Assembly (NCBI GenBank): GCA_963082875.1
Contig: OY720098.1
Coordinates: 14,570,001 to 14,634,000 of the forward strand
Length of the DNA stretch: 64,000 nt
From: Corella eumyota
Lineage: Eukaryota > Chordata > Ascidiacea > Phlebobranchia > Corellidae
Direction: 5' to 3'
Shown here: positions 50,301 to 62,000 of the stretch, one piece after another
Layout of the letters: each line of letters starts with the position of its first letter
How positions within the stretch are numbered: the stretch's first letter is position 1
Translations under genes and position numbers: made by a program
Notes under the pieces: model-generated
Told to the model about the DNA's origin: nothing
What the model saw: the letters and a program-made list of their open reading frames with translations, nothing else
Databases searched by the model: none

Positions 50301-52925
50301 AGTAGAATATAGAATTTTTGATTTGTATTCGTTAAATACCAGTTATCAAACCTTAATACAAAACATAATCATTTTCAGATTTTAAACAATTTTCTGTTTC
50401 CACATTTTTTTAGCCCAAAGTGCAAACTTTGCTTTACTTTTATTGTATATATAAAAAAAGGGCAGCAACATATTTTAGAATAAGATTTAAACTTCAAATT
50501 AAAAAAAAAACTGTTCAGAAAAGTCAACTATTTTTTTTAAAGCATGTTTGTCGGTACTGTATGTAATAAGATATTAAAAACCCTCACTTTAAATAATAAA
50601 AATTTGTTTTTAAGATTTAACAAGTCCTGCAATTGCTAATACTAAACCAAAACCTTCGCGTCTAGCTCCAAGTTTTGGGTTTCCACTTGTGAAAAGAAGG
50701 GTAAATAATTTGTTTTTTTACTAATATTAGTTTTTAGCAATCTTTTTAAAACTGTTAATTCTGTTGGAGAATTGTCTTATCACCAAACAATTCAATTGAA
50801 ACAAGTTGCCCGAAAAATATATTTTACTGGCAATTACTTACAGTCTTTATTACCCCAAGCTTCCCAAAGCCTTCTTTGGAAAGTTCTCTTTAATTTCCCA
50901 AAAAACTGTTGACCTAAATTCAATAAAATGTCATTTTTAAAAATGTTTTTTTTCGAAAATGCCCAAATCGGTAAAATGGTTGTCCTAAACATGAGCTGAT
51001 ATTATTTCTTTCAGAATGATCAGCAACTGTAAATCAAGCTGATAATAAATACTAAAATTACTGTACAAAGTATCAGCCTACCGATTTTATTAAAATCTTT
51101 TTTAATAATTTTTTTTGTTCTATATTAAGATTAAATATGAAATGACAGAAGAAGAAATTGAAAGTGAGATGACCATTGTGGACATCCAGTTAAAAGATTT
51201 GGAGGACAAAGGAGTAAAATTAGAAGAAGTTTTAAGGATAGAGATGCAGCCAGGTAAGTTTTAAATGAGAGTGTGAATTATCCTAATAAAAATTTGTGGA
51301 CAATCTGTATGCAGAAATATATATAATTTTAATTTTTCATTTTATAAATAAATCTTAATTACCTTTTTATTTATGGATTTTTTTACAGAAATCTATTAAA
51401 TTTAAAAAAAATTTTGTTACAGATTATTAGTTTTTTTTTTTTTTGCGTTTGTATGATTTTTATTTCGTTGGCTACAATAAGTTTTTTGGGGGCTAAACAA
51501 TATTTAACTTCTAATAAAAATTTAAAAAAGTTTTTTTTGTCAATATTTAATCTCTAATTTTTTCATGGAAGATAAAGAATGGAAGAATGAAAGTGACAAA
51601 CTTTTGGCAGATTGGTTTGAGCTTGTTCATGACAAGAATATCCTTGTTCGACGTGAAACTGGACTTGTGTTTTTGTTAGTAATCTTTCAAATATTATTTT
51701 GTTGAATTTTTTTTATATTTATTCTCGATCTTGGAAGGTCGACTTCACGGCCTAAACATAGAGTAACATCAGTTATCCCAATCCAATCTCGAGTCGCCTT
51801 TGCCAGTTTGGGACAATATAGAATATAATTGCCTGATAATTACACTGCTGATTTAAGTGCTGACTCAGCAGGAGTTTATACCATTTGAAGCGCCTTACTC
51901 AAGGGCGCCTTACAACATAAGAGAAGTGGTGATCGGACCAAAGACCTTGTGTAGTGTAGCAGATGTCCTGACTACTACACCATGCTGCAGGGTTATCACT
52001 TTATCATCAATTTTATTTTTGTGTACAATGTTTTTATAAAATTAGGTCTTTAATATAACGAATTTTTAAAAGTGTTTATTTTGTAGAATGCAACAACAAA
52101 AATTGGAACAAAAACATGCTGATGTTGAATTTAAAATAAGAAAACTTCTTAATAAACCTGGTAAATTAAACTAAAAGTTAAAGTTCATGAAATTTTCGTT
52201 AAAAAAGTTTAAAAAAATGTAACAAAAAAATGATTTAATTTAAATAAAATTTAACTTTAAAATTTAGTATATGCATTAACATTAATATAAGTGTAAAGGA
52301 AAGTAAAATAGGATGATAAAGATTGATTTTTAAAAAGATGCAGAAAAGAGTTCGGATGAGAAAGAGGAGGAAAGTAAATTGTTGGAGGAATTGGTGAAAA
52401 TTGTTGAAAGAAGAAACACAATAATAAACTCAATTGAAGAAGAAAGAGTCAAGTAAATATAATTTTAATATAAAATAAAACAATAAGTTTTTAAAGGGTG
52501 TATTATCTCAAAATAAACTAGGACATTCTACTACATATGGCTGTCAAATGTTTAAAAAAAAGCATATCTTAATTTAGGTAGTTAAAAAATTAATTTGTTG
52601 TGTTTTTCAATAATTCAATACCATAAATTTTATTTGATACATTTTTAATACAATTTTCTTCAAAAATTCATAATTTCTTGTTAAGTTATTTATTAGTTTT
52701 TTTAAAGTATTTATTTTTTTTGTTTACAGAGAAGAGGAAGAAGATCAAGCGTACGATTTGATGAAAAAACTTAACAGGAGTGTTCCGAATGAATCAGAAC
52801 ACATAAAAAAGAAAAAAAAGAACAAGGTGAAAAAAATGTTTAGCAAGCGAAAGAAAAACCCAGCACAAAAAACCTCGAACAAACAAAATTTGGAACAAAG
52901 TTCAAATCCAAATTTGGAAACTTAA
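44376..52925 (+). CDS. MICALL1: MICAL-like protein (CH, partial LIM, NPF motifs, bMERB), 888 aa, 15 exons
   Basis: An endosomal adaptor: in this family bMERB binds Rab8/10-type GTPases and NPF motifs bind EHD proteins during recycling. Exons: 44376-44524, 44886-45079, 45710-45798, 46126-46265, 46762-47260, 47664-47884, 48884-49063, 49274-49702, 50191-50258, 50615-50700, 51130-51253, 51572-51674, 52087-52160, 52338-52452, 52730-52925. They sum to 889 codons with all phases matched. The CH domain is residues 1-114 ([29 protein letters not shown]). The first LIM zinc knuckle is C165-C168-H186-C189. Four LNPF motifs in an acidic linker ([28 protein letters not shown]) precede a proline-rich stretch (PKPPVRR, PAPLPP). 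bMERB runs from about 690 to 850, then a very basic tail. Human MICALL1 is 863 aa. The second LIM knuckle is not found. MICALL1 versus MICALL2 is uncertain; there is no monooxygenase domain, so it is not MICAL. Confidence 0.93.
45127..45400 (+). repeat. tRNA-derived SINE, full length
   Basis: A head with A-box-like gtggtgtagtagtcagaac and B-box-like gggttggtttcc, body tgctgtagcgccctcaag, aaggcgttataactgat, ctactgagccagc, ggagatttggtcggggtaac, and tail cgtgaagtcgacctttcc then cgaagataaaaat. It is in MICAL-like intron 2, sense orientation. Confidence 0.85.
46323..46410 (+). other. Exon-like remnant where the second LIM knuckle is expected
   Basis: After a good acceptor (ttgccctacag) the frame continues from the upstream exon as [14 protein letters not shown] and stays open past 46410. 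It has two Cys, but the spacing is C-x3-C and the expected Cys after HRQC-x2 is Leu. No canonical donor in the phase required by the exon at 46762 was found. I did not include it in the model. Confidence 0.35.
47358..47622 (-). repeat. tRNA-derived SINE, full length
   Basis: The reverse complement carries gtggtgtagtagtcagaac, the body landmarks and the gtcgac tail. It lies in the MICAL-like intron between exons 46762-47260 and 47664-47884, antisense to the gene, and ends only ~40 bp before the next exon. The 101-aa open frame over it is not a gene. Confidence 0.85.
49787..50085 (-). repeat. tRNA-derived SINE, best-preserved promoter boxes
   Basis: In reverse complement the head reads gtggtatagtggtcaaaac (A box) and gagttcgatccccgc (B box), clearly tRNA-like. 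The body and gtcgtgaaatcaac tail follow. It is in the MICAL-like intron after exon 49274-49702, antisense. Confidence 0.87.
51718..51990 (-). repeat. tRNA-derived SINE, full length
   Basis: The landmarks are those of the other copies, in reverse complement, with tail ccgtgaagtcgaccttcc. It sits in the MICAL-like intron between two bMERB exons, antisense. The 60-aa frame inside it is incidental. Confidence 0.85.
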
Positions 52926-53783
52926 ATGGGAAGTTGAAAAAAAGTTTTGAAACAAAAAGTGTTACAAGAAAAGTTAATTGTATTTAAGCCAAATATAACA
53001 TTTAAGCCAATTATAACACCATTTTTATCTAAGGCAATAATTTTATTTTGTGAATTCGTCAAATTTTTATTTATTTTTTTTTTAGAAATTATAAGCTTTA
53101 ATTTTAATTCAAAATTTGTTTCTTTTTTTGTAAGTGCAATCGATTCATGCACAAAGGTGGTTGTAAATATGTTTTGTAATCAATAGCATTTTAATTTAAA
53201 AGCTATTCGTTTTAATATTGAAAAAGGGCCTAATTGTTAATTCTAAAGAAAAAAATGTTTATAAAAAAGTGTTTTTGCATTGCCAATGTTGAACTTTAAG
53301 ACAATATTGTTTTGCTTATATAGATTGACTTTGTAGTATTACTAATATAAAATGCAGGTATTATTTTATGTTGCACACACACTTTTACAAAATCAGTTGT
53401 TAAAAAAAATGAATTACCTATTTTTTAATAGTACCAAAGCAATATTAATTCCTTTTTAGTTTTTAGCAATATACGAATAACTTTGTCCTGCTATGCTGTG
53501 CATTTAAATTTACTTTTTTTTAAGTATTTTAATTTGTAGTTTTCGAATATTGAAGATATTTTTTTCCTTACTGCTAATATGTATACATGGCAAAGTTGTA
53601 AATAGTTTTCAACGGAAGAATATTTTAGTTTTGGATAATTAACTACCCTGTACATTTTATTTCCATTGGCTTGTCTTTATTTTCCTTTTTTTTGTTAAAA
53701 TTTTATTTCAGTCAACTAAAAGCAATCAACACTAACACCTGCATCTATATTCAACCCAAATTTTAAAGTATTTGTACCTGTAT

Positions 53784-53797
53784 AATAAAGTAATAAA
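53784..53797 (+). promoter_or_regulatory. Candidate poly(A) signals of the MICAL-like gene
   Basis: Two AATAAA hexamers separated by two bases, following a region without exons. Confidence 0.4.
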
Positions 53798-55042
53798 TAT
53801 AACAAATCAATTTCTATTCCTGCTTTTTCCTATTTACTAATTGTTAAGATTTTATTTATGTACTGTTCAAGTATTAATTTTATAAATATTTTAAAACATT
53901 TCTCAATTTTTTTTTGTAAACAATATTTACTGATGGATATGTGCTGGCATATTTAATTTATTATATCTTAATTATAAACAAAACTGATGATATCTATTGT
54001 TCATAGAGAAAAAGTGAATTTATAAAGAGCTAGGTGTGGAAACAATTGTGCCTAGGCTACTGGAAAACATATTTAAAAGTGAAAAGTTGGTTGTCAGTCG
54101 ATATGTTTTCATATTACAAAATAACCAAAAACCAACAATAAGATATTTTTTTGATATATATGGTTTAGTTTATGTAATTAATTTCCAAAAGGCCTTGCGC
54201 ATGGCTTGACAAAGTTGACCGAAACAGTAACTTTGTGGGAAGGTACGTAACACAATACAAAAACTTATTTAACGTTATTCAGTTGAAATGTTAATTATTT
54301 GCTTTTACATAATAAAAAAAAAATTTAATTTAATAATAAGGAAAATAGACAACAAAATATATATTTTTTGAAACAGGTAAAGAATACAATACACTTTTGA
54401 AAAAAGTAAAACATACAATATACTCAAAATAAAAAAAAACTATGCGTTAACAGTCGTAGAAGAATGTTTTTTCATTTGTGAAAAAAATCACCCAAACTTT
54501 CGTATAAACTTGTTTTCTAAATTTGAGTTTTTTAAAAATTGTCAATTCGGTAAAATGGTTTTCGGTAAAATGGGCGACGGCAACAAAGTCTGGAATAATC
54601 TAATGTTACGCATGATCAGTCAGTAATTAGCCATTCATAGTGAACCACGCTGAATTGAAAAACTGGTAAAAACTGACACAGCTAAAGTATGTTAATCTGT
54701 TAATATAGGCTAACCGGAAAACGCGTTATTCTAAATTTTATTTTAAGTAAAATTTGTTATCGTTTTACAAAATGGTCAGTTAGTAGTCAGTCAGCAGGTC
54801 AGTACAGCAAGTATGTCGTTTTGTTATTTAGGCGTTTTACAGCGCTTAAAAAAAGCTGGGCCGATTTCGATTTGACAGTTTGGTGATTTTGGCAGTTTGT
54901 TGATAAGAACAATCCTAAAATGCAGGGTAGTGCGGGACCGAAAATAAATGTTAACAAAAATTCGCGGAATAAGGGACGGAAGGCATTTCTGTGCTTTACT
55001 GCAGGATTAACAGATTAATGCAAAATTTACCTAAATGGCTGA

Positions 55043-55105
55043 TGGATGATGCGAATAGACTTTAAAAGCCAAGGGATGATGCGAAATCGACTATAAAGCC
55101 AAGGG
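55043..55105. repeat. Short tandem duplication, ~31 bp x 2
   Basis: ggatgatgcgaa followed by gact..aaagccaagg occurs twice in succession with small differences. Confidence 0.65.
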
Positions 55106-56033
55106 AAGATTAATAAAGGGTATAATAATTCTGCCCTTTTTCACATTAAGCAATTTTTGTTAACATTTACATTTAGCTGTTTAGTCTTCGTATTTTTCGC
55201 ACCCCGCAACCTCAACTTCCCGTATTTTAGTACTACTCGCGTGTACATACCGAATGCCTTGTCTGCTTTATTGCTTGCGTATTTTTTTTATTAATGTGTA
55301 TATCAGACAAATTGTAAATAAAATTTACTTATTGCACTATGGGGAATTTGACATTATGTCAGTAAAATAAGATTCAAAATTTTTTGGATTCCTAAACTTG
55401 CAATTTAATATTTACTACAAAGTATTATAAACAGATGAAGTGTATTATAAAATTCGATCTGCTAAATTTTAATAATCACTTTTAATTACAGTTAACCTTA
55501 TTTGAATACAATCGTTATTTACAAAATCGAACAAGTATAATATAATAATCAATATAAAAACCATTCGAACATCTTATCTTATGCAAGAACTTATATATAT
55601 AACTCATACAAGATATAGCCGTTAAACTAAAGTTGTGGTAAGTGTAGCGAAATAATGATGATATAATACGAAAAAGTACATTACAAAATATAAGTTAATG
55701 AATTTAATTGTATTAAATTGTGCTTACAAAAATGGTGGTAATCATCGTTTATTGGTATTCCCTAGTATGCTCGAACTTTTTTTGAATTTCCTTCGCACCA
55801 GAAAATAAAATCAACAACAAGTTATTTAAATTTATATTATATATATATATTAATATCCATATATGCCACATTTTAAAAGTTTGTGTTTAAAATTAAATTT
55901 ATTTATATAAAGATCTTTTATATTTAATGTGTATATACATATATAAAGAGTCTATAAATAATTATGTTTTACATTTTTTAGGTTTATTTTAGACTTATTA
56001 AACATTTAATTAGTGGTCTGTCTCTAGAGAAAT

Positions 56034-59000
56034 ATGAAAAGTTATTTTATTCTACTATTTTTATTTATCACATGTTATTGTCAGGAAGAAGTTGCTAAGG
56101 TAAATTCTGCTTGTTTTTTTTTTGTTTAAATTGTTTTTATAAATATAATCAAACAAAAAACTTTATCCCTTAAATTTACATAAAATTATTTTTAAATGTG
56201 TTTTAGGGACCAGCATATTCTACACCTTTACCTAAAGGGGATGTTTATTTAGCTGAGCCTTTTGACTCTGATGATGCAATAGAGAGGTTAGTAAAACTAT
56301 AGTCTTAGTATTCATTTTTTCTTAGTATCAATTTTGTCTATTTTCCCTGAGTTAGTCAAATCAATAGACATTAAATACCAAAGACAAAATAGAAAGCTTA
56401 CAAGGTTGTTAGCAGGAGTTAAAATTATAAAAATTGGGATAAAACAGCTATTTATATATTTTTTTTTTGCTTAAGAAGGTATATATTAGGGATGGGCTGA
56501 AATCCAAATTACTCGGATTCGACGAGTCCGAGTACTTTGTCGCGATACTCGGCCGAGTCCGAGTACTCGGTTATGACGTCATTTAAACGTATATAACTGG
56601 TTACGAGAATCTTTCCCGCATAATTTTAAAATTGCAAAATTTGCCAAAAAACATGTATTTATAGATTATAAAGTGTTTAACGTTGACAAAACTACTTATC
56701 GCTGATAGCAATATCATTTTAAGTCCAAACAAAAATGAAAAAATCTTAAATTCCTTATGCGTAAAATTTTACTGAGTAAAAAGTGTATTTGTTGCGCAAT
56801 CGTTGCTTAAATAAGGTGATATAATTGAGAGTAGATCGTAATTTATTAGAAAAAGGCAAACCTCGTATTTTTTATGTTTAGTAAATCGTATACGATCTTA
56901 AATAACAAATTATTACTCGGCGTCCGAGTACTAAAAAATGCTCGACGAGCACGAGTATTAAAATATTCCTAATACTCGGGCCGAGTACTCGGACTCGGAT
57001 TCGATTGGCCCATCCCTAGTATATATTAAAAATAAAATTGGTATTTCAATTAGGGATAGGCCTATCGAGTCCTAATACTCGGCCCGAGTATTAAAATACT
57101 TGTGTTTGTTGAGCATTTTTTAGTACTCGGACGTCGAGTAATAATTTGTCATTCAAGATCGTATACGATTTACTAAACATAAAAAATCATGAGGTTTACC
57201 TTTTTCTAATAATTTATAATCTACTTTCAATTATATCACGTTATTTAAGCAACGATTGCGCAACAAATACACTTTTTACTTAGTAAAATTTTACGCATAA
57301 TAAATTTGAGACTTTTACATTTTCGTTTGGACTTAAATTGATATTGCTATCAGCGGTAAGTAGTTTTGCCAACGTTAAACACTTGATTCTCGTAACCAGT
57401 TATATACGTTTAAATGACGTCATAACCGAGTACTCGGACTCGGTCGAGTATCGCGACAAAATACTCGGCTGAGTATCGCGACAAAATACTCGGCTGAGTA
57501 TCGTGACAAAATACTCGGCCGAGTATCGTGACAAAATACTCGGCCGAGTATCGCGACAAAATACTCGGGCTCGTCGAAACCGAGTAATTTGAATTTCAGC
57601 CCATCCCTAATTTCAAATAAGCATATTTATTTTGAAAGTAGATTGCATCCTTAAAAATACCAAGGTAGAATGTAAAACCTTCTTGATTACATTGGGGATT
57701 GAACAAATTCGTGTTGGGATTTGGATTCAGATTCATGTTTTTATAGATTTGGGATAAGGCATATTTTTATGCTTGATCTCGTGCTAACTTTAAAAATATT
57801 TGTGCATAACTTTTTAAAATGACCAGTGATAACACCTTGTCAGTTAAAGTGAAGTTTAAACATTGCACAGTTTAATGTTTTGCACTGATAGGTACATCAA
57901 GCAATCATCAACTAAAGAACTTATGCTTGTCCCGAATAACAGCATTAATTTAGACAGTACATAGTCTGTAGGCTATTTTGCGGACTAAACAAATACAAAA
58001 TACACTGTATAACTATGTTTTAATGGTTTAAAAAACTTAAAAACAGTTCAAGCTGATCGAATTCGGACAAATTGGATGTAATAAATCTAAAAATGTGGAT
58101 TTGCCTTATTTCTATTTGTTCTAGTTAACATATTGTTTGTGCACAAAGCTAATTATACTTAATCATTTTAGTTGGATACATTCAAAAGCAACGAAGGAAG
58201 GTGTTGATTCTGAGATAGCAAAATATGATGGAAAATGGAACATAAAAGCTTTGGCAGAAAACTCACTCGATGGTGATACTGGTCTTGTTTTGGAAGAAAA
58301 GGCCAGGTAATATTTTTTATAGACTTTGGCGGTTTTTGAAGGTATTGAAAAATTTTGTTACATATATTCAAATTTAAACTTCTTGGCAGGAGTTAAGATC
58401 ATTAATAACACCTTACTTAAGGTTTCAACAACATAAAGGCAGTGGAAATCGAACTATATTCCCATGTTGTGAAGCCCATTGTTCCTACCACTACACCTTA
58501 CAACCGACAAAATTTAATTTACATGCATGTCCATTAGGCTAAGTTAGCAATTTGTACCCTAATTCTATAATTGTTAATTTATTCTTTTATGGAAAGAGTT
58601 TTGAAGTCAAAAATTAACTTGTCTTAAAACTTCACTTCAAAAGTTGAAAATGAAAGCAAAAAAAGTTTACAACTTAAGAAAAGAAATTAAATTTATATAT
58701 AGTCAATGGAGGTAATTATTGGACAGTTAAAATTTGGAGGTAATTAGTGGACACCATTTTAAAATTTTTAAGGGTTTCTTCTTTTTAGCTATAATTTGCC
58801 TTAACATTGTCTATATCATGAGGTTTAAATAAATGTCTTTTTTTAAATCTAAATTGCCTAAAAAAAATATGCGCTTTTAAAATTTCCAAAAAAATTATTG
58901 ATTTTTTCGAAAATAAAGGCAAAGAGTAAGTGGTTAAAATTGACATAATTTTTAAATTACTAAATTTTCAGATTGGCAACACTAACTAAAAATACACTGA

Positions 59001-62000
59001 TCTTTCTATAAGGCCCTAATTTAAACCTTTATCTTTATCACAGTCTATACAAAATGCGCCCAAGCCCGAAAAAAGAACTTGTAGTCAATTTAGTCACAGT
59101 TATTATAAAAACATTTTAATTTCTTTTTTGCAATAAAGTGTATTCATAATTTAAAGTAGAAATAAATTTAAAATAAAAATGCCAAGAAAATACATACCCC
59201 CCTCAAAAGGCTTAGAAAATGGTAAAATGCAGAAAATATTAAAAGAATACAAAGCTGTAGGCACAAGTGTTTGAAACTTACCCAAAGAATATAACATACC
59301 AAAACCAACAGTTCAATATTATCTTAGTAATGAAGGTACAGATCCTAGGTGTAAAGCCTGTATTTAACACCATTGATTGCAAACAATTAAAAGAGTGTAT
59401 ATAAGATTGTGCGTCCGCTAAATTTACTTTAAATTTAAAGGATATTAGAAGTTTAGTTTGCAAGTATATAGCCTACAATGAAATAAAAGACGCCAAAAAA
59501 AGACTAAGCTCTATGTAGACAATTCTTTAAAAAAGGAAAATCTTTGCTAGGATAAAGTAACTAAGCAGTTTCTTAAAGATTCTGATGGTCCTTTAAAAAG
59601 TTTGCGTCTAGACTGCCTGAAGCCTAAAATTATCCAAAAGATCCCCTTTATCGCAAAAATGATTTCAAATGTGGCAATTGTTAACACTGTCCGATAGTAA
59701 CCCCCAGGGTGTTCAGTAATCACCCCATTTGTGTAGGTAATTATTAGACATTTTTAATCTAGATATTTAGGCAAACATGTGTAGATAGAGATTTAAATAG
59801 TATTTCTTTTTAATAATGAATGATAACACTATCTTAGGAACAAAAATATTTGATTTAAAGTTTAAAATAAAAAAATTATTGCCAAGTTTGTCAAAATCGT
59901 CCAATAATTACCTCCATTGACTATACATTATTTTAAGTTAGTGTTATTATAAATTTAAGATCATGCTTTTTAATTCCTAGAGCAGTTGGGTACATTATAA
60001 TACAAATGCTATTTTTAATATTTTTATATGAAAAGTCTCTGTTAAATGGCCTTAAACTTTCATTTTACAAACTAACTATCTTTTTAATTTTTAACTTTCA
60101 ATTTCTTTTTAAAAGTCTTACTGTAGGGCTATTCTGTAAAATAATGCTTCACAGAATGCACAATTTGTTTTTATTTAAATATTTCTTACAACTGTTTAAG
60201 ATTTTAAATATATTTATAGAAAACTATAAACTTTGTGTGTTTTAGGCACCATGCAATATCAGCTCCACTGGACCGTCCTTACAAATTTGATGGAAAAACA
60301 TTTGTATTACAATATGAAGTTAATTTTCAGACTGGAATAGAATGTGGTGGTGCTTACATCAAGTTATTATCTCAAACTGATGATTTAAAATTGGTGATTA
60401 TATTTTAATTATAAATGCATTGGCAATAAATTGGTTTCAACCAGTTTTAAATATTTTTTTATTTAATATTTTTTAATTTTTAGAAATTATTTCATGACAA
60501 AACCCCTTACACAATAATGTTTGGACCTGATAAATGTGGCGAAGATTATAAGGTAAATTAAAAAAATATAAAATTTAGTGAAAGGTTTATTGTTTATCAA
60601 ATGATGTTCAATTTAAAGCTATGAAAAAAACAAAAAAAAAACTGTTGTGGTGGGTGAATTATTTTGGGCGAATGTTGTTAAGAGTTGCAACCATATCATG
60701 TGAATTAAAAATTCCAAACCATAGAGTGAGCTATTGACTGGTATTTAGTATTTACTAATGCTAATGAATGGCATAAACCCAAAATTTAGTTGAACTGAAT
60801 CTGTTTTTAAAAGATTTATCATATTTAATTGAATGTGATTTCTTCCCATTTTAAAACTTTAAATTGAAACATTTTGTGACCTTTAGTGTGCTAGTTTTTT
60901 GTCAATCTAAGTAAAAACTCATAATTTAACAAATGTAAAATACAGTTCATAGCGTTTATAACTTTTTTAAATGCATGTAGTACTGTTGTAAAGACTTTTT
61001 AAAATGACTTTTGGCTATTACTTTAAGTTGAACCTAAATCTGCTTAAATGTTGTAGGTAAAAATGTACCCTTTGTTAAATGGGTACCAAAGACTTGTTTT
61101 TTTGTCATAATTCCTAATATATTACAGGGTACAATTTATAAATAAATTCAACAGTTTGCTATATATCATAAAAAGAAAAAACTATCCAAACTACAAAATA
61201 TTAACAATTTCATTTAGTTATAAACTTATACAACAACAAAATTCTGTTTAGGTTCACTTTATTTTCCGCCATAAAAACCCAATTACTGGAGAATTTGAAG
61301 AAAAACATGCAAAGAAAATAGATAATTCGATTGATATCAAAAAATATTTTTCCGACAAGTCAACACACCTATACACTTTGGTTGTAGAGCCCGATAATTC
61401 TTTTAAAATTTTTATAGATCAAATTTTAGTCAATTCTGGAAGTTTACTAACTGATTTTAGGTAAACAATGTTTTAATATTTGAAAATTAGTAATTTTAAA
61501 ATTTATCTGCTAAATTAAACATAATTAACTTTAATTAATATTTCTATTCCTTTTGCAACACAATTATTTTTTAAAACATTGCTGTAAAACACTTTTTATT
61601 TTAACTTCTGAAAATAATTTTTGCATTTTTAGTCCACCAGTTAACCCTGATAAAGAAATAGTTGATGTTAAGGATAAGAAACCTGAGGATTGGGATGAAA
61701 GAGAAACAATTGCAGATCCTGATGCATCTAAACCGGATGATTGGTAAGTTTAATGATTATATACAATTTATTTTTTCTGAACTGTTACTAAACGAACATT
61801 TAAAATAAATTAACTAATTCAGTTATTTTTTAAAGATTACTCTTAATAGCCATATGAGATCCTATTCCCCTTGTAAAAAAAAAAAATAAATTTAAGTTTA
61901 TTTTAATTTGTATATAGAACTAAATAAAACAAATCAGAATATTTTTTTTTGATTTTTATCAGATTTAGTAGTAACTTTAATATGAGTTAATAAACCTACA

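Larger units (their letters stand above)
52926..56033. other. MICAL-like 3' UTR and intergenic DNA before calnexin
   Basis: AT-rich. Overlapping AATAAA hexamers at 53784-53789 and 53792-53797 are the best candidates for the MICAL-like poly(A) signal, about 860 bases after its stop. From 54.2 to 55.2 kb there is slightly more GC-balanced sequence with no recognisable exon. The calnexin 5' UTR begins somewhere after about 55.9 kb. Confidence 0.5.

Noticed and set aside
54530-54620. cggtaaaatgg and gatcagtcag-type words shared with 50.96-51.02 kb
   Set aside because: The matches are short and not collinear; too weak to call a repeat family.
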